From Halocaridina rubra (taxonomy: Eukaryota; Arthropoda; Malacostraca; Decapoda; Atyidae): a stretch of DNA of 64,000 nt. The stretch lies in contig JAXCGZ010015117.1 of NCBI GenBank assembly GCA_037179515.1, positions 163,501-227,500 on the forward strand. The letters are read 5' to 3'. This document shows positions 13,008 through 30,794 of the stretch, piece after piece; the first letter of the stretch is position 1; each line of letters starts with the position of its first letter. The position numbers were made by a program, and so were the translations under genes. Under the pieces are notes generated by a model, which saw nothing but the letters and a program-made list of their open reading frames with translations, did no database searches and was not told the DNA's origin.

Positions 13008-14440
13008 CGACATGCCTTTGTGAAAATGTGCTCCAGCAAATACTTCCTGATGAGAAGACCTCATCCAGTAAATTTTATTCCATCGTAATGAAGTTTGCTT
13101 ATTCTAAGCTGTATTTTCAGCCTTGGGATTTGGATGGCTGCTGTTTTCATTATACAGTACTTATTAATATCCTCCATTAACATTTGACTAAAATTTTGTT
13201 GTTGTGATTTATGCCCCCCCCCCTTAATAATCTGGTTGTTATTACTGATCAAGCAAGGTAGATCATCCCCAGTTTCTAATCTCTTCTATGCTATGTAAAA
13301 AATAAAAAAATAAAAACACTGGTTCTCTTGCCGAGGTTACAGCTATAATGTTATTTAACATATAATACCTGGTGCAATCCCACTTAGACTATATAATATA
13401 GTTGTCCCGCATTTTACTCGATTTTCAGTAACGTGATTTTGAGTATGCAGTATGAGGTTGGAAAATATTAGAGAACAAAAACAAAAAAATATTCACTTAA
13501 GTATACATTATGTCAACTATTGTACTGTTTTTACAACAGTTTAAATTGCACTGGATTAAGTTTATGTACATTAGAGTAACCTTGACATGATTTAAAGTAT
13601 GCAGGAGGTGGGAAATAGATAATTTGCAAAGTACATTGACATTTCTATGTTAGGGTTAGGAACATACATGATTTTATACTTGTGTGGGAACCAGTTGACC
13701 ACTGAAGCAAGAAGAACATATGTATGCATAAAAAATATGATTGATATATAAATATTCATATTTTTGCATCCCATTTTAATATTTTTGTGTTATCAGAAGT
13801 TAGAAAAAAATTAAACATCTAAGTCTCAAATTACAATATAAAATGTATTCTAAGTAGGACCTAAATATCCTAATTATTTCTTTTCAAACATTTTTCATGC
13901 AAATAATTAGCTATTGTACACAGCACTCACAAAATCATATCACGACACATCTGAGTGCTTATTACATAATAGTTACCATGTTTCTTTTCTAGTTACATGT
14001 GGATATGGTTTAGTACATCCTTGGTGTTACATATAATTATTTAAATAACTAAAGTTAATAATTAAAAATCTCTTAGTTGAGGGTCTCTCCTACTTGATGC
14101 ATTAAGACATACATAAATTCAGCAAAAACATCATTTTAGATCACGTTAAGTCTCAAATATCTTAACTGCTTCACTTATGAAATATTCAAATTCGGTCAAA
14201 TATTGAGAGGAGTTTTCTTCAAGTAAAAAGTGGTCATGTGTGTCTTGAAGACAAGATGTGCAACAGTTTGTTCAATTACTGATGGAGTGTCTAAACTGCA
14301 ACCATTGTTACAGTTTTCCCAGTGTGATTTTTTTTTTATAGTTTTTTCATCTTCGGTTACATGTTGCATATGGACATCTACCAGTAAGTCTGGATATATC
14401 AGTGTGGAAGGCATTCTCAACTTTTACAAAACTTATCTAT
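13008..14440. other. AT-rich intergenic DNA
   Basis: Contains homopolymer runs and no credible frame or repeat. Nothing could be assigned. Confidence 0.5.
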
Positions 14441-14445
14441 AACAA

Positions 14446-15790
14446 GCTAAACTGTGTTGGCTTCTTCCACCCTCTTGCAGAGACTGGAGGTTAATGATAC
14501 CACTACAAGCTGCCTTATCACAGGTGCTATATGCTGCTCACTTGTTGTAATCATTAATTTGGATATAAGCATCTTTTCATTCACCGACTCTCAGGCGCCC
14601 TCTTGGTTTTCTGCAAGTTTTGCATTCAGTAAAATATTGGATATTATCCAGTGTTCCAACTTTATTCATATGATTTTCAATAAGCCAGTTCTAGGGAAAG
14701 ATCTTCTAATAGTCCACTTTCTTTACCATTTTCTGTGTTACTTCTTTAATGCTGTGCATCATCCTTGAAATTTCTATACATTCCCCCTTCATTCTCTTCA
14801 TTATCTCCAAGGTAATCTCTCTTTGACCTTGTCTTCCAATTGCTCGCTTGGCCCTGGCAACCTCTGTCTGTCAGGAGGTTTGTGAGAATCTTTTGGTTGT
14901 CTATACATTCTTGCTGATGGTTCTTACTATCTAACTCCAAACCTCTTGTGAAGCTGCGATTTTCACCCTGAACTCTTTAATTTTGACAATTTGCTAGAGA
15001 CAGGAGCATTGTTGTGGTGAAATTTTTGTCATTTCTACGACAATACTTTTTTATTTTCTCCATCTCAGCAGTTAGTGTGGTTGGTTCCTCTGATATCCAT
15101 ATTATGGTTTTGCCAACTCGTGGCTCTGCCTTCTCTTATCATGTGCCTTTGTGCACACCGCCATATATTTTATGATCATAATATGTAGGACTCATTTTCA
15201 TAAGGTAAATTTTTTGTCATTGTGGAATTTAAGAACTAACAAATTTCCCTGTATCGTTCCCTCTCATTATCCTTGTACTTATGTCAAGTGCTTTGGTTTA
15301 GGTTTGGTTGACGTCTCTCATAGGTCACTGCAGAGTAGGAAATTTGCCATTTCTCCTTATTTGTGAGTTGGGTCTGCCCTAATTTTCTTTTAGCCATAAA
15401 TCCTTTTCTCTCCCATCACTGTAATATCGCAGGTCTTATCCACACTCAGATAACACATACCACACATATTTAAATGACTCTTCAGATCACTTATATGCAT
15501 GCTCTTCTTGTAACTGCCTCAAATATGGCACCCTAGAAACCAGTGAAACGTCAAACTTCTTCTCTTTACACTTGGAACACATTTTCGACTTATGTGCGAT
15601 TTTAGAACTCTACCATAGACACTCCCATTTTGACAGTTGTAGAGGTATCTAGTGTTCCAATTTTTCTTTCTAAAGGTCATATATTCAATCCCCTGACTTT
15701 GACAATGATCAACCGTTTGGTAACGCAAAATAATTCCTTTTTCGTTTATGATATTCTTTACTTGCAAAACATGATGCTAAAATGCAGAAG
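14446..15790 (-). pseudogene. Decayed coding remnant, probably of a transposable element
   Basis: Minus-strand conceptual translation gives protein-like blocks separated by stops and shifts. One is a charged block at 15130-14750 with EMEKIKKYCRRND, then an acidic stretch (GDNEENEGG). Another is at 15770-15380, with CQSQGIEYMTFRKKNW and a possible Cys/His pair (HISRKC, HLNMC). Base composition is less AT-rich than the flanks. I do not recognise the protein. It could be an old LINE ORF1 or transposase; no start, stop or splice pattern supports a live gene. Confidence 0.3.
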
Positions 15791-17755
15791 GATTAAAATG
15801 TAACTTATCCCAGCACTGGATAAACTCTAGAATACATATCATCAGAAACTATATATGGTCAATTAAAGCAAAGCAAAAAACAGGTTGTAATAATACTAAT
15901 TTATTCAATTAAATATAATATACATTTCTGTGCACGGAGTGGAAAAATTTGTCTTTAAGCATAGAAATTTAGTTCTTGCATAATAAATTTCCAATAAAAA
16001 AATCCTGAACCATGTCCCCCAACACTTTTCAGGCATACAAACAAAAGCTAATGAAATATATAATACAGTAATTTACTCAAGAATTTGGGATGGCTAACCT
16101 TACCATCTAAATTTTAATTGTATGAATCCAACAAAAGTAAATTGTATATTAGAAATAAATAAGAATTAGTACTGTGAAAGTCATATTGGACCATTATAAC
16201 AAAGACTATAAAATATACACAAAACTACAGTGTGCTTCATCACAATTTTGAGAGGCTCTGAAAAAGTGAAAGCAATACAAAAATAATTTTCATATTTACA
16301 TTTTTTTTGTTACATTAGTATGGTGAAGAAAGGAAATAACACGGCTAATAAACGGTTTAAATATCAGTATCTCAGAGAGAACTGAGGTGATTTCCCTCTT
16401 CCATGTAAATCAATTTTTTATTTTTAATGAGGGTCCAGCAGGCTCTCATACCGAGTTAAATTAATAATTTGGCATCATCATTTTTGCAAGTATGATCATT
16501 CAGCACCAACTTTGTACCACATTACAGTGCAAAAATGTTGGCATTACTAACACACTCACAAAGTGTTCTTTATGCAGTATGCTAATCTCTACAGGAATTT
16601 CATATTTTGGTGTGATTTTTTATTCAAACAATCAGTCATATATCAAGATCTGAAATATTATCATAGGTGTCATCAAATTAAACTCAGTTTTTAGTAGCTA
16701 CATGTTCAAAACTGTGTATGTACAAAATAAGTTTAATATTAAAATTTGTCAGTTCATTGTAGATGATATCTAGATACCACAGAAACAGATGAGTTTAAAT
16801 ATTAATATGTATTTTCAAAGTAAGAAAATTATGTAGTGATGTGTTAAAAGTCTTTATGCTTTAAAAATAACTTGTTTAATATGTCAAACATGTAAAATAT
16901 ACAAATTATTACGTAATATTCAGTACTGTACAGTTTATGAGTTGTAATGTTTTATGCATGTAAGTATATGACAGTATGTAACAAGAGCTTCATGTATCAA
17001 TGTATAATATAAGAAGATCCAAACATTAAAAATTTTTCCATAAATTGTGGGCCCCAAAATAAAAGATAAACTTAGTTTACCAAAGCCATTTGGGAGTTAT
17101 ACGCAAACTTCAAATTATAAAAGTCTTTTAAGAGTCATATGCCAATCTTCAAAATAACAATATCATAAAGGAAACTATTTGTCGTATAAGCAACAAGTGT
17201 ACCCACAATACAAGCATAAGGTTAACAATTTTACTCTCATTTTAGCATTGTCAAACCAATCCACTCAAATAAAGATTAAAAAATGTACATTCATTTATGG
17301 ACACTTGAGTAATAAAAAAAAAAATGTGATACAAGTAGAGCTTGAATATGTACAAGTCAAACCAAGTTTTAACAAATATTAAGAGAAAATGAAATGGTTT
17401 AAGTGGTCATTTCTAGAGTTAACTGACTTTGGTCACTTCACCTTATGTTTCTTTAAATTTAAGCAAAAAAAACAATTTTTTTTTTTACTTTTTTCAGCTT
17501 TTATTTCATTTTTGTTTTTGTTTTTGTTTTTTGCTTCTGCTTTATATGGACATACAGTATATTTAAACCTGAATTCATATCACAGATGATTGATCTGTAG
17601 TAAATATTTGAGGTTTGCTGGATAATTATTATAATGATCATTATTCACTTCGTGGCCTCCATAATTCTGATCATTAGGAATCCAGATCAACACAAGAACT
17701 CCATGCCCTCTCAAACTAGATGGTAATACATTCATTCTAATCAAATAGGGGTAGT
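15791..17755. other. AT-rich DNA without recognised content
   Basis: Very AT-rich with many short A and T runs. No frame above background. It might be old transposon debris or part of a long untranslated region of the minus-strand gene, but nothing shows this. Confidence 0.4.
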
Positions 17756-17756
17756 C

Positions 17757-17760
17757 AGAA

Positions 17761-17838
<78 letters not shown>

Positions 17839-17902
17839 CACACTTTTATGCAAACATGCCATCTCCCTCTGAACCCAGAGGGTGTCCACATTATGATAAG
17901 AG

Positions 17903-17986
<84 letters not shown>
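17757..17986. repeat. Two (AAT)n tracts
   Basis: (AAT)n at 17760-17838 and 17906-17985, separated by a 67-bp non-repetitive spacer. Confidence 0.95.
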
Positions 17987-17987
<1 letters not shown>

Positions 17988-20123
17988 TAAACGAAGGGGC
18001 TGTTTTCTAATATATTGACCTATTAATTATTTAAAATGAGTATCTTAACATAAAAAAAAATTTGAGGAGTCAAAATAGATGCATGGCAATGGCCACAAGT
18101 TTCTGATGGTATTATTACCCAAGTTTGAATGTTAATATATTCACCACAAATGCTTCTCATGACATGCAGCAAAGATATGTCAGAATATGATATATAATGT
18201 ATGTACTGCACACAACTATATTTTTCTACAATGACGAAAGACTGCAGGATACAGGGCATAAACAGGAATTTTTACCAATATCTAATGGTAAAAGATGCGA
18301 GCGATGCTTCATCGCCAGATTTCTATTCTCATGGACATTATGGAAGTTCCACTGTCTCCCTATATGACTGTGAGATAATAAGCAAAGGATATACATATTT
18401 GATTATAATTATGATACATGAACATATCAGCACAACTATAAGCTACTATAGCAAACTTTAATCTTATGTATATGCATTCTAAATACATGATACTGATCAT
18501 TCTAATTGTTATCATGTCTTGTATATACTTTAAAACATTCCCAAACTTTAAAAAAAGTACAAGTCTTATAGTTCAAACTAATGCCCGATCTTTCCTTGTC
18601 TATCTCTCACATGCACGATACAGCTACTGCAAATCACTAATAACCCTTTACAAATATGACAGTGTTTAACAATAGCATTACTCTGTGAATATAAAAAGCA
18701 GTTACCATACCAACAGTCTTTAAAATACAAATATTGCATCCCCTTAAAGTAAAGCCTGGTTTCCGTACAATATGTTTGAATATACAGCTACCATATATAA
18801 ATGTCCGGTCTTACAGGAACAATATGAGACTCATCTAATACATGAACATTAATTTAAGTTAAAGAAACATGTAGAAACCCTAAAGCAGGCTCTAAGACTC
18901 GACTGTATTAAGATGTTAACAAAGTGGAAGTTCACAGGGATTTCCGTGGACTACTGCCAGGGTTAAAGAATTTTGCCAAAAACAGAAAGAATTTAATATC
19001 AGTATGTTGCAGCTTTTTTGAGGTGCATATAATCTTCAAAATGCATGAAAATAATAAAAAATAATGATCCCATTAATAGATTTTTCAGCATTTGCATAAC
19101 TAGTCACCAACCATATACAGTACAAAATAAAGGATTTGATAAATTTTCTGCAAAACAGAACACATTCTGAAAAATAAATTTTTAATAGTATTTTGAAGAT
19201 GTAACTTCATACAACATATTTGCTTAGTTGATGTTCCCAAGGTTGTCTGGCCAAACAGCCCCGATATATACTCGGTAACAAAAACTGCTCAAATGCAGTG
19301 CCAGAGAACTTTTTACACAGATGGCAAGTCTGTTTCTCTGTGGCTTTAAATTTTACATAAGATATCTGTATGGGTGTCATGAGTATCCACCATTTGAATG
19401 CAGTGCAATATATAAAATTATACCTTACATACTATTGAGCTGCACTGTATTTTAGTGTAACACCAACCAAAGCCAAAAGTGTACATGGGGGGATGGGTAT
19501 GAAGACTTTTTATCTCCTTCACCCAGGTAAAGGCATTATAGGATACATAAGTAGGCACAAGCATGCTGGAGTAAATAAATCATTACGAGATATAAAGTGC
19601 TCTCACTTATTCTCCATCAAGATTATGAAATTCAGTATTCCATAAGAATCGGCCATTTCAAGAATGCCTGGGAGAAGGAGTTAATTCATTACATTCCACA
19701 ATCAACGGATGAATACAGTACATTGCTCATATGTCTGCTTCAAAGAAATTAAGTGCGACTAGACAGGCACCGGGTAAACCTAACCTACATTATCAGGTAC
19801 ACAAACTCATCTTCCACAAATAGTTAGCAATTTCCCCCGGACATAACATACTGATTTAAGTGAGAAAAAATGGCAAAACTGCAATATTCACTAAATATAG
19901 AGAAAAGAACATTTTGCAAATTATTATTAAAGAAAAACACATTAATCCTACCTATCACAGGTCGAAATTACAGCGAGTTTCAGACTGAAATGACTTGAAG
20001 AGCATCTTATAACTTACAAGACAATCTGTAATGGCAATCTATCTAGTCAATGTCTAAAAGATGTTGGTGGTAAACCGAAACATGTCAAAAAAATATTAAT
20101 GAGAGCAAAGCATTTAATTATTC
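17987..20123. other. AT-rich DNA without recognised content
   Basis: No gene, RNA or transposon signature was identified. Open frames are short and lack composition bias. Confidence 0.4.
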
Positions 20124-21805
<1,682 letters not shown>

Positions 21806-22262
21806 CTGTATTTGTATATATAACGTTAATGGCTTTATTTATTTATTTGTTTATGTATTTGGTTATATTGTAGGATTATACTGAATTTATTTACAAAATT
21901 ACCAAACAGCCATAAATACGATGTTATGCGATATCGTTTGTTGAGCGTCTCAAAAGAATAGTCACACAGCATTGTTGTATAAGTATATACTATCAAATTA
22001 TTTTTATTTATTTATACAGTATATGTATTTGGTTGTTTGAAGGAATAAGATTTAATTTATTTACAAAATTACCAAATACATAGCCTTAAATACAACCTTC
22101 ATGCGAAAAAGTTTGTTGAGGTTGGCAAAAGAATACTCACATCGTGTTGTTGTATATGTATATATAAAGTTAATGGTTTTATTTATTTATGTATATATTT
22201 GGTTATCAGAAAGAATTGTATTTAAATTATTTAAAAAATTACCAAAATACATTTTAAAGAAA
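21806..22262. repeat. Three diverged tandem units of about 165 bp
   Basis: Three successive units each contain a TTGTATA-GTATATA start, then TTTATTTATTT, TATTTGGTTAT, and (A/T)ATTACCAAA. The first two also share TTTGTTGAG and AAAAGAATA(C/G)TCACA. The third is partial. They are an old tandem duplication; function is unknown. Confidence 0.75.
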
Positions 22263-23960
<1,698 letters not shown>

Positions 23961-24138
23961 GAACTCTAGTAATTGGGTCTCTGAATGTGCGTGGTTGTGG
24001 TGTAAGTGAAAGTATGAGGGAGGAGATAGGGAGCACGTTTCTGGAGAGAAAGATGGATGTGCTTGCACTGAGTAAAACTAATATAAAAGGGAATGGTGAG
24101 GTGACATTTGGGAATGTGGTGGGTAAGGGTGTCTGGAG

Positions 24139-24444
24139 GTGAGAGAGGGACTGGCTCTGTTGGTAAGTGAAGAGATAAATAGGTGTGTGGAATTGAAGGA
24201 AGTATCATCTCCAATAATAGTGGCTAAAATGAGATTGGGATGGGAGGTTTGGGTGTTTGTGAGTGCATGGAATGCTAGACTAGGAAATGAGCCAGTGAAT
24301 GATGCAATAGGGAAGTATGGAGTACCAGGTAGGAATGAGTGTGGAGAGAAAATTATAGAAATATGTATTGAGAGGGAGGAGTTGATTGCCAAAGCTTTAT
24401 TTAAAAAGAAGAATGTGCACAAGTATACATGGCTGAGTAGATAA
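24139..24444 (+). pseudogene. RTE endonuclease fragment
   Basis: The longest open piece of the RTE-like element, covering the second half of its APE-type endonuclease with the NARLGNE and GKYGVPGRNECGEKIIEICIERE motifs typical of RTE elements. It ends at a stop after KYTWLSR. The N-terminal half is in another frame just upstream. Confidence 0.7.
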
Positions 24445-24489
24445 TGCAAGAGTAGTTGACAGAGCATTAATGGATTATGTTGTGGTGGA

Positions 24490-24547
24490 CAGGAAGGTAT
24501 ACCAGGATGGGCAAAAAAAAAAAAAATAAATAAAAAATAAATAAATA

Positions 24548-24635
<88 letters not shown>

Positions 24636-24895
24636 GCACTCATTGGACCTGGGAACGAAGTAAACAAAAAATAGAGAAAAACAGAGATGGTGAATGTTAT
24701 GACTTGTCAAAAGTGAAGGGATAATAAGAGATGTGTAATAAATATTCAAGAATATTCAGTATTGATGTAGGCATAGAAAAAGAACTGTAACTATAGGAAG
24801 ACTTTACATCTACATGTCCTGGACAGACCTATGTAAGTCTAAAAACCCTTCAGCTGTTATATCACAACGGGTGGCTGGTTGGAAGAGAATTGGAT
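24490..24895 (-). mobile_element. SINE-like repeat Z, copy 1
   Basis: A minus-strand copy of a short repeat. In its sense it reads through GCCTACATCA, CTGACAAGT, CATCTCTGTT and CCCAGG(T)CC, and ends at GCCCATCCTGGT at the plus-strand left edge. It contains an A-rich run and (TA)n at 24511-24632. It interrupts the RTE-like element. Confidence 0.7.
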
Positions 24896-26942
24896 GTGAT
24901 TATACTGTGGTGGAATATTTGATGATTATTTAAGGGTAAGTAGAGTGTGCATGGGAGAAAAGTGGAGAAAGAGGAAAAGCAAGAGAAGAAGAGTGGTGCT
25001 AAAAGTAAGTGAACTGAATAAGAAAGAGAAAGACTGTGAGTATAAGGATAGTGTAGGGAATGTGAGGAATGTAGTGTAAAAGAAAGTGGTGGAGGGAGTT
25101 AAAGAAGAATGGAGATGTTTCAAAGAGGAAGTTTTGAAGTTTCCAGAGGCTGTATGTGGTAAGAGGCTAACAAGTGTAAGTAAAAGGAAAGGTCAAGTGA
25201 ATGTGGGAATGAGGAGGTGAGTGCAGTAATGGCTGAAAAGAAGCAGGCATTTAAGGTATGGTTGCAAATTTGTAATGTAGAGGCACATGCAAGGTATAGT
25301 GCAAAGAGGAGGTTACCGAAGCATGTGGTGAGGGAGACAAAGAGAGAAGAGGAAGTAAGGTGGAGTAGGAGCTTGTCTGAGAATTTTATAAGGATGAAAC
25401 AGATGTTTTGGAAGGAAGTGATAAGAGTGCAGAAAAGCGAGTCTGGTAGGGAGGAGAGGGTGAAAGAAGCAGAAGGGCAATTGCTAGTAGACGAAAAAAG
25501 CTGAGAGAGAGATATGCTGAGTATTTCAAGGATCTGCTAAATGAGGAAGACGTGTAAGAGAGGCAGTGTGCGTGGTTGTGGGATATGAATAGAGAATGCC
25601 AAAGCTGGGTGACGAGAATGATAGAGAAAAACAAAAGAGGAGGTACATTTGGCATTGAGAGCAATGAAAGTAGGTAAAGCACCAGGGATAGATGGGCGTC
25701 ACATAGAATGCTTTTCCAAAGGTGGGGAGGCATTAATAGAATGAATGGTTAGGTTGCTGAATATATGTTTTAGGAAAAGGAGGGTCCCAGTTCATTAGAG
25801 GAGTGTATGTGTAGTTCCATTTATAAAAAGAAAGGAGATAAGAATGAGCGTAGTAGTTTTAGAGGAATTAGTTGGTTGAGTGTAGTTAGTAAGGTAAATG
25901 GAAGTGTTAATCAAAAGAGTTAGGAAAGGTACTGTGAGATTGATTGAAAAAGAAAAATGTGGATTAAGGAGAGGAAAAGGATGTGTCAATCAAGAGATTG
26001 TGGTAAGATAGGTGTGTGAGAAGTTCTTAGAAAATGGTAGGGTCATTTTGGGGGGTTTTATGGACTAAGAGAATGATGAAGAGGCGTTGTTGAGTGTGTT
26101 GCGACTGTGTGGAATAAAGTGGAAGTTTGTTGATTGTGGTCAAGAGTTTTTACATAAATAGTAGAGCATGTGTTAGAGTTGGCAATGGTATGAGTGACTG
26201 GTTTGAGGTGAATGTAGGGTTATGTCAAGGTTGTGTAATGACGTTGTGGTTGTTTAATGTGTATTTGGATTGAGTGGTAAGGGAAGTAAATGAAAGAGTA
26301 TTAGACATTGGCTTGGAATTGGTGGGGGAGTATGGAAGGTTGTGGAAACTGAATCAACTGCTATTCACGGATGACACAGTAGGCCTACAGGTGGATGATG
26401 CTGAGAATGGACTGAATCTTTTGGTAACTGAGTTTGTTAGGGTATGTGAAAGATAGTACTTGCGAGTTAATATTGGTAAAAGTAAAATCATTTGATGCAC
26501 GAAGAGTAGTAATGTTGGCAAATTGAAGGTAGGAGTGAATGGGGAGTTGCTTGAAGAAGCTGATAGTTTTAAGTATCTGGGGTGGCACGGATCATGGACT
26601 GGACGAGTGGATGGGAGGTAAGTCATGGAGTGAAGGAAAGTGGGATGAAAAAGTGTGAAGAGAACTAGGTATTTTGGAATGAATGCAAAGAGAAGGATAT
26701 ATGAAGGTGTGATACTGACGACAGCATTGCAAGAGAGGATGAAAAGGAGTTGAATGTAATGGAGATTAGGTGTTTGAGAAGTATGATTGGTGTATCTAGA
26801 ATAGATAGAGTAAGAAATGAGGAGATCAGGCAGAGAACAGGTGTTGGAAGAAAGCTGTTGGATAGGTTAGATCAGAAAGTATTGAGATGAGTGATGAGAG
26901 GATTGCAAAGAGAGTGTGTAGTGCAGAAGTAGTTGGAGTTAG

Positions 26943-27153
26943 GTCAATCCTTCAGTTACAGTCATTTTTTATGCCTACATCAACACTGAATATTCTTGGA
27001 TATTCATTACACACCTCTTATTATCCCTTCACCTCTGACAAGTCATTACACTTTCCATCTCTGTTACTTTTTACTTAGTGTATTCTTCGCGCCCAGACTC
27101 GATGGGGGCTGTTTTATTGTATTTTATTTTTTTGGCCTGTCCTGGTGTCACAA

Positions 27154-27224
<71 letters not shown>

Positions 27225-27230
27225 TAAAAA
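26943..27230 (+). mobile_element. SINE-like repeat Z, copy 2, with (ATT)n tail
   Basis: Plus-strand copy with CAGTTACAG, ATGCCTACATCAACACTGAA, TGACAAGTCA, CATCTCTGTT, GCGCCCAGACTCGATG and GGCCTGTCCTGGTGTCACAA, ending in (ATT)n at 27157-27222 and an A-rich tail. Confidence 0.75.
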
Positions 27231-27440
27231 AAAATAAAAAATACACTCACACCTAGAATAAGATGGATAGATGGCATGAAAAGGGCATTACATTCACATG
27301 GTATGTCAGTGGAGCAGAGAAGTGAGCATGCAAGAGATAGGAATAAGTGCATGGAGAATGTGCACAGGTGAGACGGGCCAAAGGGATTTTTTGCACCTGC
27401 TAGCTCAGTGAACTGTTGGACGGGTGTGAGGGGAGATGTC

Positions 27441-29165
27441 ATGTGATGAAGTGGAGGGGATAAATCAGATGTGGCTGTCTGGTCTCACTGTAAAATATCC
27501 TTGCACATCTACCATGTGGATGACCCAAGCAAGGTGGTAGGGGGGGAAATATAGCAACCCTTTATCCCCAAGGATATGCCACTCGTAGTGAATGCGTGTT
27601 TCTTGGCTTGCCTACCCCCCCTTACAAAGGAGAATGGGGCCATGTATATGCATGTACTTTAATTTAACGTAATCCTTAAAAACTTTCAGTTATGGAAAAG
27701 AAGCATTTAGTCTCTGGAATCAAGAACCTTTGGGGTTTTTATTTAAAAGAAAGCATATACAGAAGTTTTGAAAAGTAATGAAGGCACGCAGGTAAACTGT
27801 AATGCAGTAAAAGTAAAACTAATCACTGACATTACATAATTATGCAAGGCGGCAATTTATTGAGAAGTTCATGAAAAAAAGAGGTACAGTATATGGCAAT
27901 TTGTGTTAGGATATAGAAATGCATCCATGCAGAATGAATGAGACCGAGTTCAAGAGTGAAAGGAAGAAACAAGCACTTGCTTACACAAGGATAGCTGGAA
28001 TACCTTTATCTGGGTCACCAATCTTGGGGATTTCCCTTGAGGAGCAAGATAACATAACTATATAGAAACAGAAAAGCCCTAGCTTTCATATCAAATAGAA
28101 TTTCACTACAATCATAAACGGAGTTAGCAGCTACTGCGGGTACTTCATGGCATTGTGCATTAGCTCAGAGGAAACTATGATTCTTTTTCTTTCACAAAAG
28201 TAATGAGACAGAATTAATGACGGATATTAAGAAAGGAAACATGTCAATATACTTCAATGAGCGAATCCTAAATTAATGGTTGCCAATACATTCACTGCAG
28301 TCATCACGTTTTATAAAACTCTTTATAATCTATCGTTAATGTAGAATTTTGCGTAAATTACATCTCGAGATATGAACAAACTTTCAGGGAATAAAACTGC
28401 CTTCACTCACACAAAACCCCCAAGAAATGTAAGTATATACACTCGAGCATTCCAATCTATTCACGACTATGGAATATGGTTAAGGTACCCTGCATATTAC
28501 CAACCTTGACCAAACTCTGATTCTACTTCAAATACTAACTAGTTGCTACAGCAAGGCTAAATGACCAAAGCACTGTCCTGGCAATACAATTCTAATATTT
28601 GCAGATAAAATCAAATCTTTCATCAAAATATGCAGATTCCTAAATATTATATTGCCTACGTACCTCATGTAATTAATAAAGGCTATGTATATTCTTCACG
28701 AAAGGCTTTTAGCACCAAGTATGAAGGAAGCATAATATCAATATTCAAGCCAGTTTTCTACAAATATATTACAATACAACTACCTCTTATATGCACATGG
28801 ATAGCAAAAGCATTTTTAGATACTGAATCTAGATAATTTCATTCCTTCTATGCACTGTGTAGCTACAGCTGAAAGGAATTATATTTACTAAATAGCATGA
28901 TGTTAATTTGCTCATTTATAAGCCTCAGACTAGTTACTCAAGAAAATTTACGTCTATATATCTGTCAAATACTGAGTCACTAATGAGCAATATGAGATGT
29001 GCTGCTAAAAACAAAAAAATTTCCCACTTCCTCAAACTCACTGATAAATTGTGTCAAGAGTAATAACTTACTGACAAGCACATTGCTACATGATTCTGTA
29101 CCTTGCCCATTGAGATTAGTCTATCTGGATATACTAAGTCTCCTAACTAATGCAGAATAAGCTCT
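27441..29165. other. Spacer without recognised genes
   Basis: 27441-27620 may be the tail of the RTE-like element, because ATG-poor GT-rich sequence continues there. The remainder is AT-rich and unassigned. Confidence 0.35.
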
Positions 29166-29534
<369 letters not shown>

Positions 29535-29639
29535 GTCACAAATCATCAAAAACATTTTCATTCATAAATCTCTGTAGCAAAATTCAACTGCACTAGTTAT
29601 GCTCGAGTGCACACAAACAAAATATTTTATATATACAGT

Positions 29640-29939
<300 letters not shown>

Positions 29940-30025
29940 AGACAATACTGTATTTGTCAATACATAAAATCATAACTTTCTGTTGACAATACTGTATTTG
30001 CAAATACTATAAAACCATAAACTTC
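29940..30025. repeat. Duplicated 47-bp unit
   Basis: GACAATACTGTATTTG followed by (T)CAAATACATAAAA-type sequence occurs twice, at 29941 and 29984. Confidence 0.7.
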
Positions 30026-30407
30026 AGGTAACATTACAAACAAACAGTAGACACAATTATCTATACATTGATGGGTTTCCGATAAAAAAAAAAAAATCCA
30101 CCAGTAGCAATTCACATGTTCTTCTGACTGTCCCAGCCTACACTTGGGGAAAGCAAAGCAGCAGCCTGTCCTAAAACTCCTAACTAAAAGTTCAATCATC
30201 ATACTGGTAACAGCACTCCATGCTGAGCCTATATACAAATATTTCAAATGACAATTTAGCTTCAAATTGCAATATTTGCCCAGGTAAAAATGTGTAAAAA
30301 TTTATAATGCTCATCCAGGTAACTGAATTTTAAAACTTCAGCTTTGCATTTCATGACCTCGACTCATTTTGTCTTAATATACAGAATCAAGAATATCGAA
30401 GACTAAC

Positions 30408-30413
30408 TTTATT
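30408..30413 (-). terminator. Candidate poly(A) signal for CREBRF
   Basis: TTTATT on the plus strand is AATAAA in the gene sense, about 215 nt past the stop codon. It is the nearest perfect signal, but the real 3' end could lie further downstream in this AT-rich DNA. Confidence 0.4.
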
Positions 30414-30627
30414 CTTAAAGTTCTCTGAACTGCGACAGTCATGATTTATAAACACCTTAAAAATCTTCTAAACAGACAGAAGCAAAAGCAATCATTCATG
30501 ATCTATTTGGTATGAAGGCATCAAGATACAGTACGGAAATCATTAATAACAGCACCTTGAATATGCAATTTGACCAGACCAACATTTTTCTGCAGGAATT
30601 TAAGCTGATGGGTGTGAAAATATCTTC

Positions 30628-30794
30628 TCAACGGGGAGAGAGGCCTCCACTTCCGCTTGATGTGGGGCTGGCAGCAAGGTTTGCATCGTGGAATATTTTA
30701 GTTAATTCTTCCAGACCACCTGAGGAGTTGCCATTCTGACAGTTCTCTATCACCTTGTTCACAAAGTCAGTTGTGTAACCGGCAATTCTATGCT
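30628..30794 (-). CDS. CREBRF: CREBRF terminal coding exon
   Basis: The acceptor TATATTTCAG leads into [20 protein letters not shown], then [14 protein letters not shown] and a Ser/Gly-rich end ([10 protein letters not shown]), stopping at TGA 30630-30628. The [10 protein letters not shown] block parallels the vertebrate C terminus. Confidence 0.9.

Larger units (their letters stand above)
23965..27440 (+). mobile_element. Decayed RTE-like LINE (interrupted)
   Basis: Frame-by-frame reading recovers RTE-clade pieces in order. Endonuclease: LNVRGCG and KMDVLALSKT near 23975-24080; NARLGNE, GKYGVPGRNECGEKIIE and NVHKYTW at 24270-24430. RT: APGIDG near 25680, VNVGLCQGC near 26210, and LFTDDT with VREVNERVLDIGLEL at 26275-26400. 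C-terminal: RIDRVRNEE near 26800. The RT box reads FTDD where RTE elements usually have FADD. Many stops and shifts make it a pseudogene. It is split by two SINE-like insertions (24490-24895 and 26943-27230). Confidence 0.75.

Noticed and set aside
15791..20123. Very long CREBRF 3' UTR reaching this region
   Set aside because: Long 3' UTRs occur in this family, but several transposons and a candidate poly(A) signal lie between, and nothing in the sequence shows transcription.
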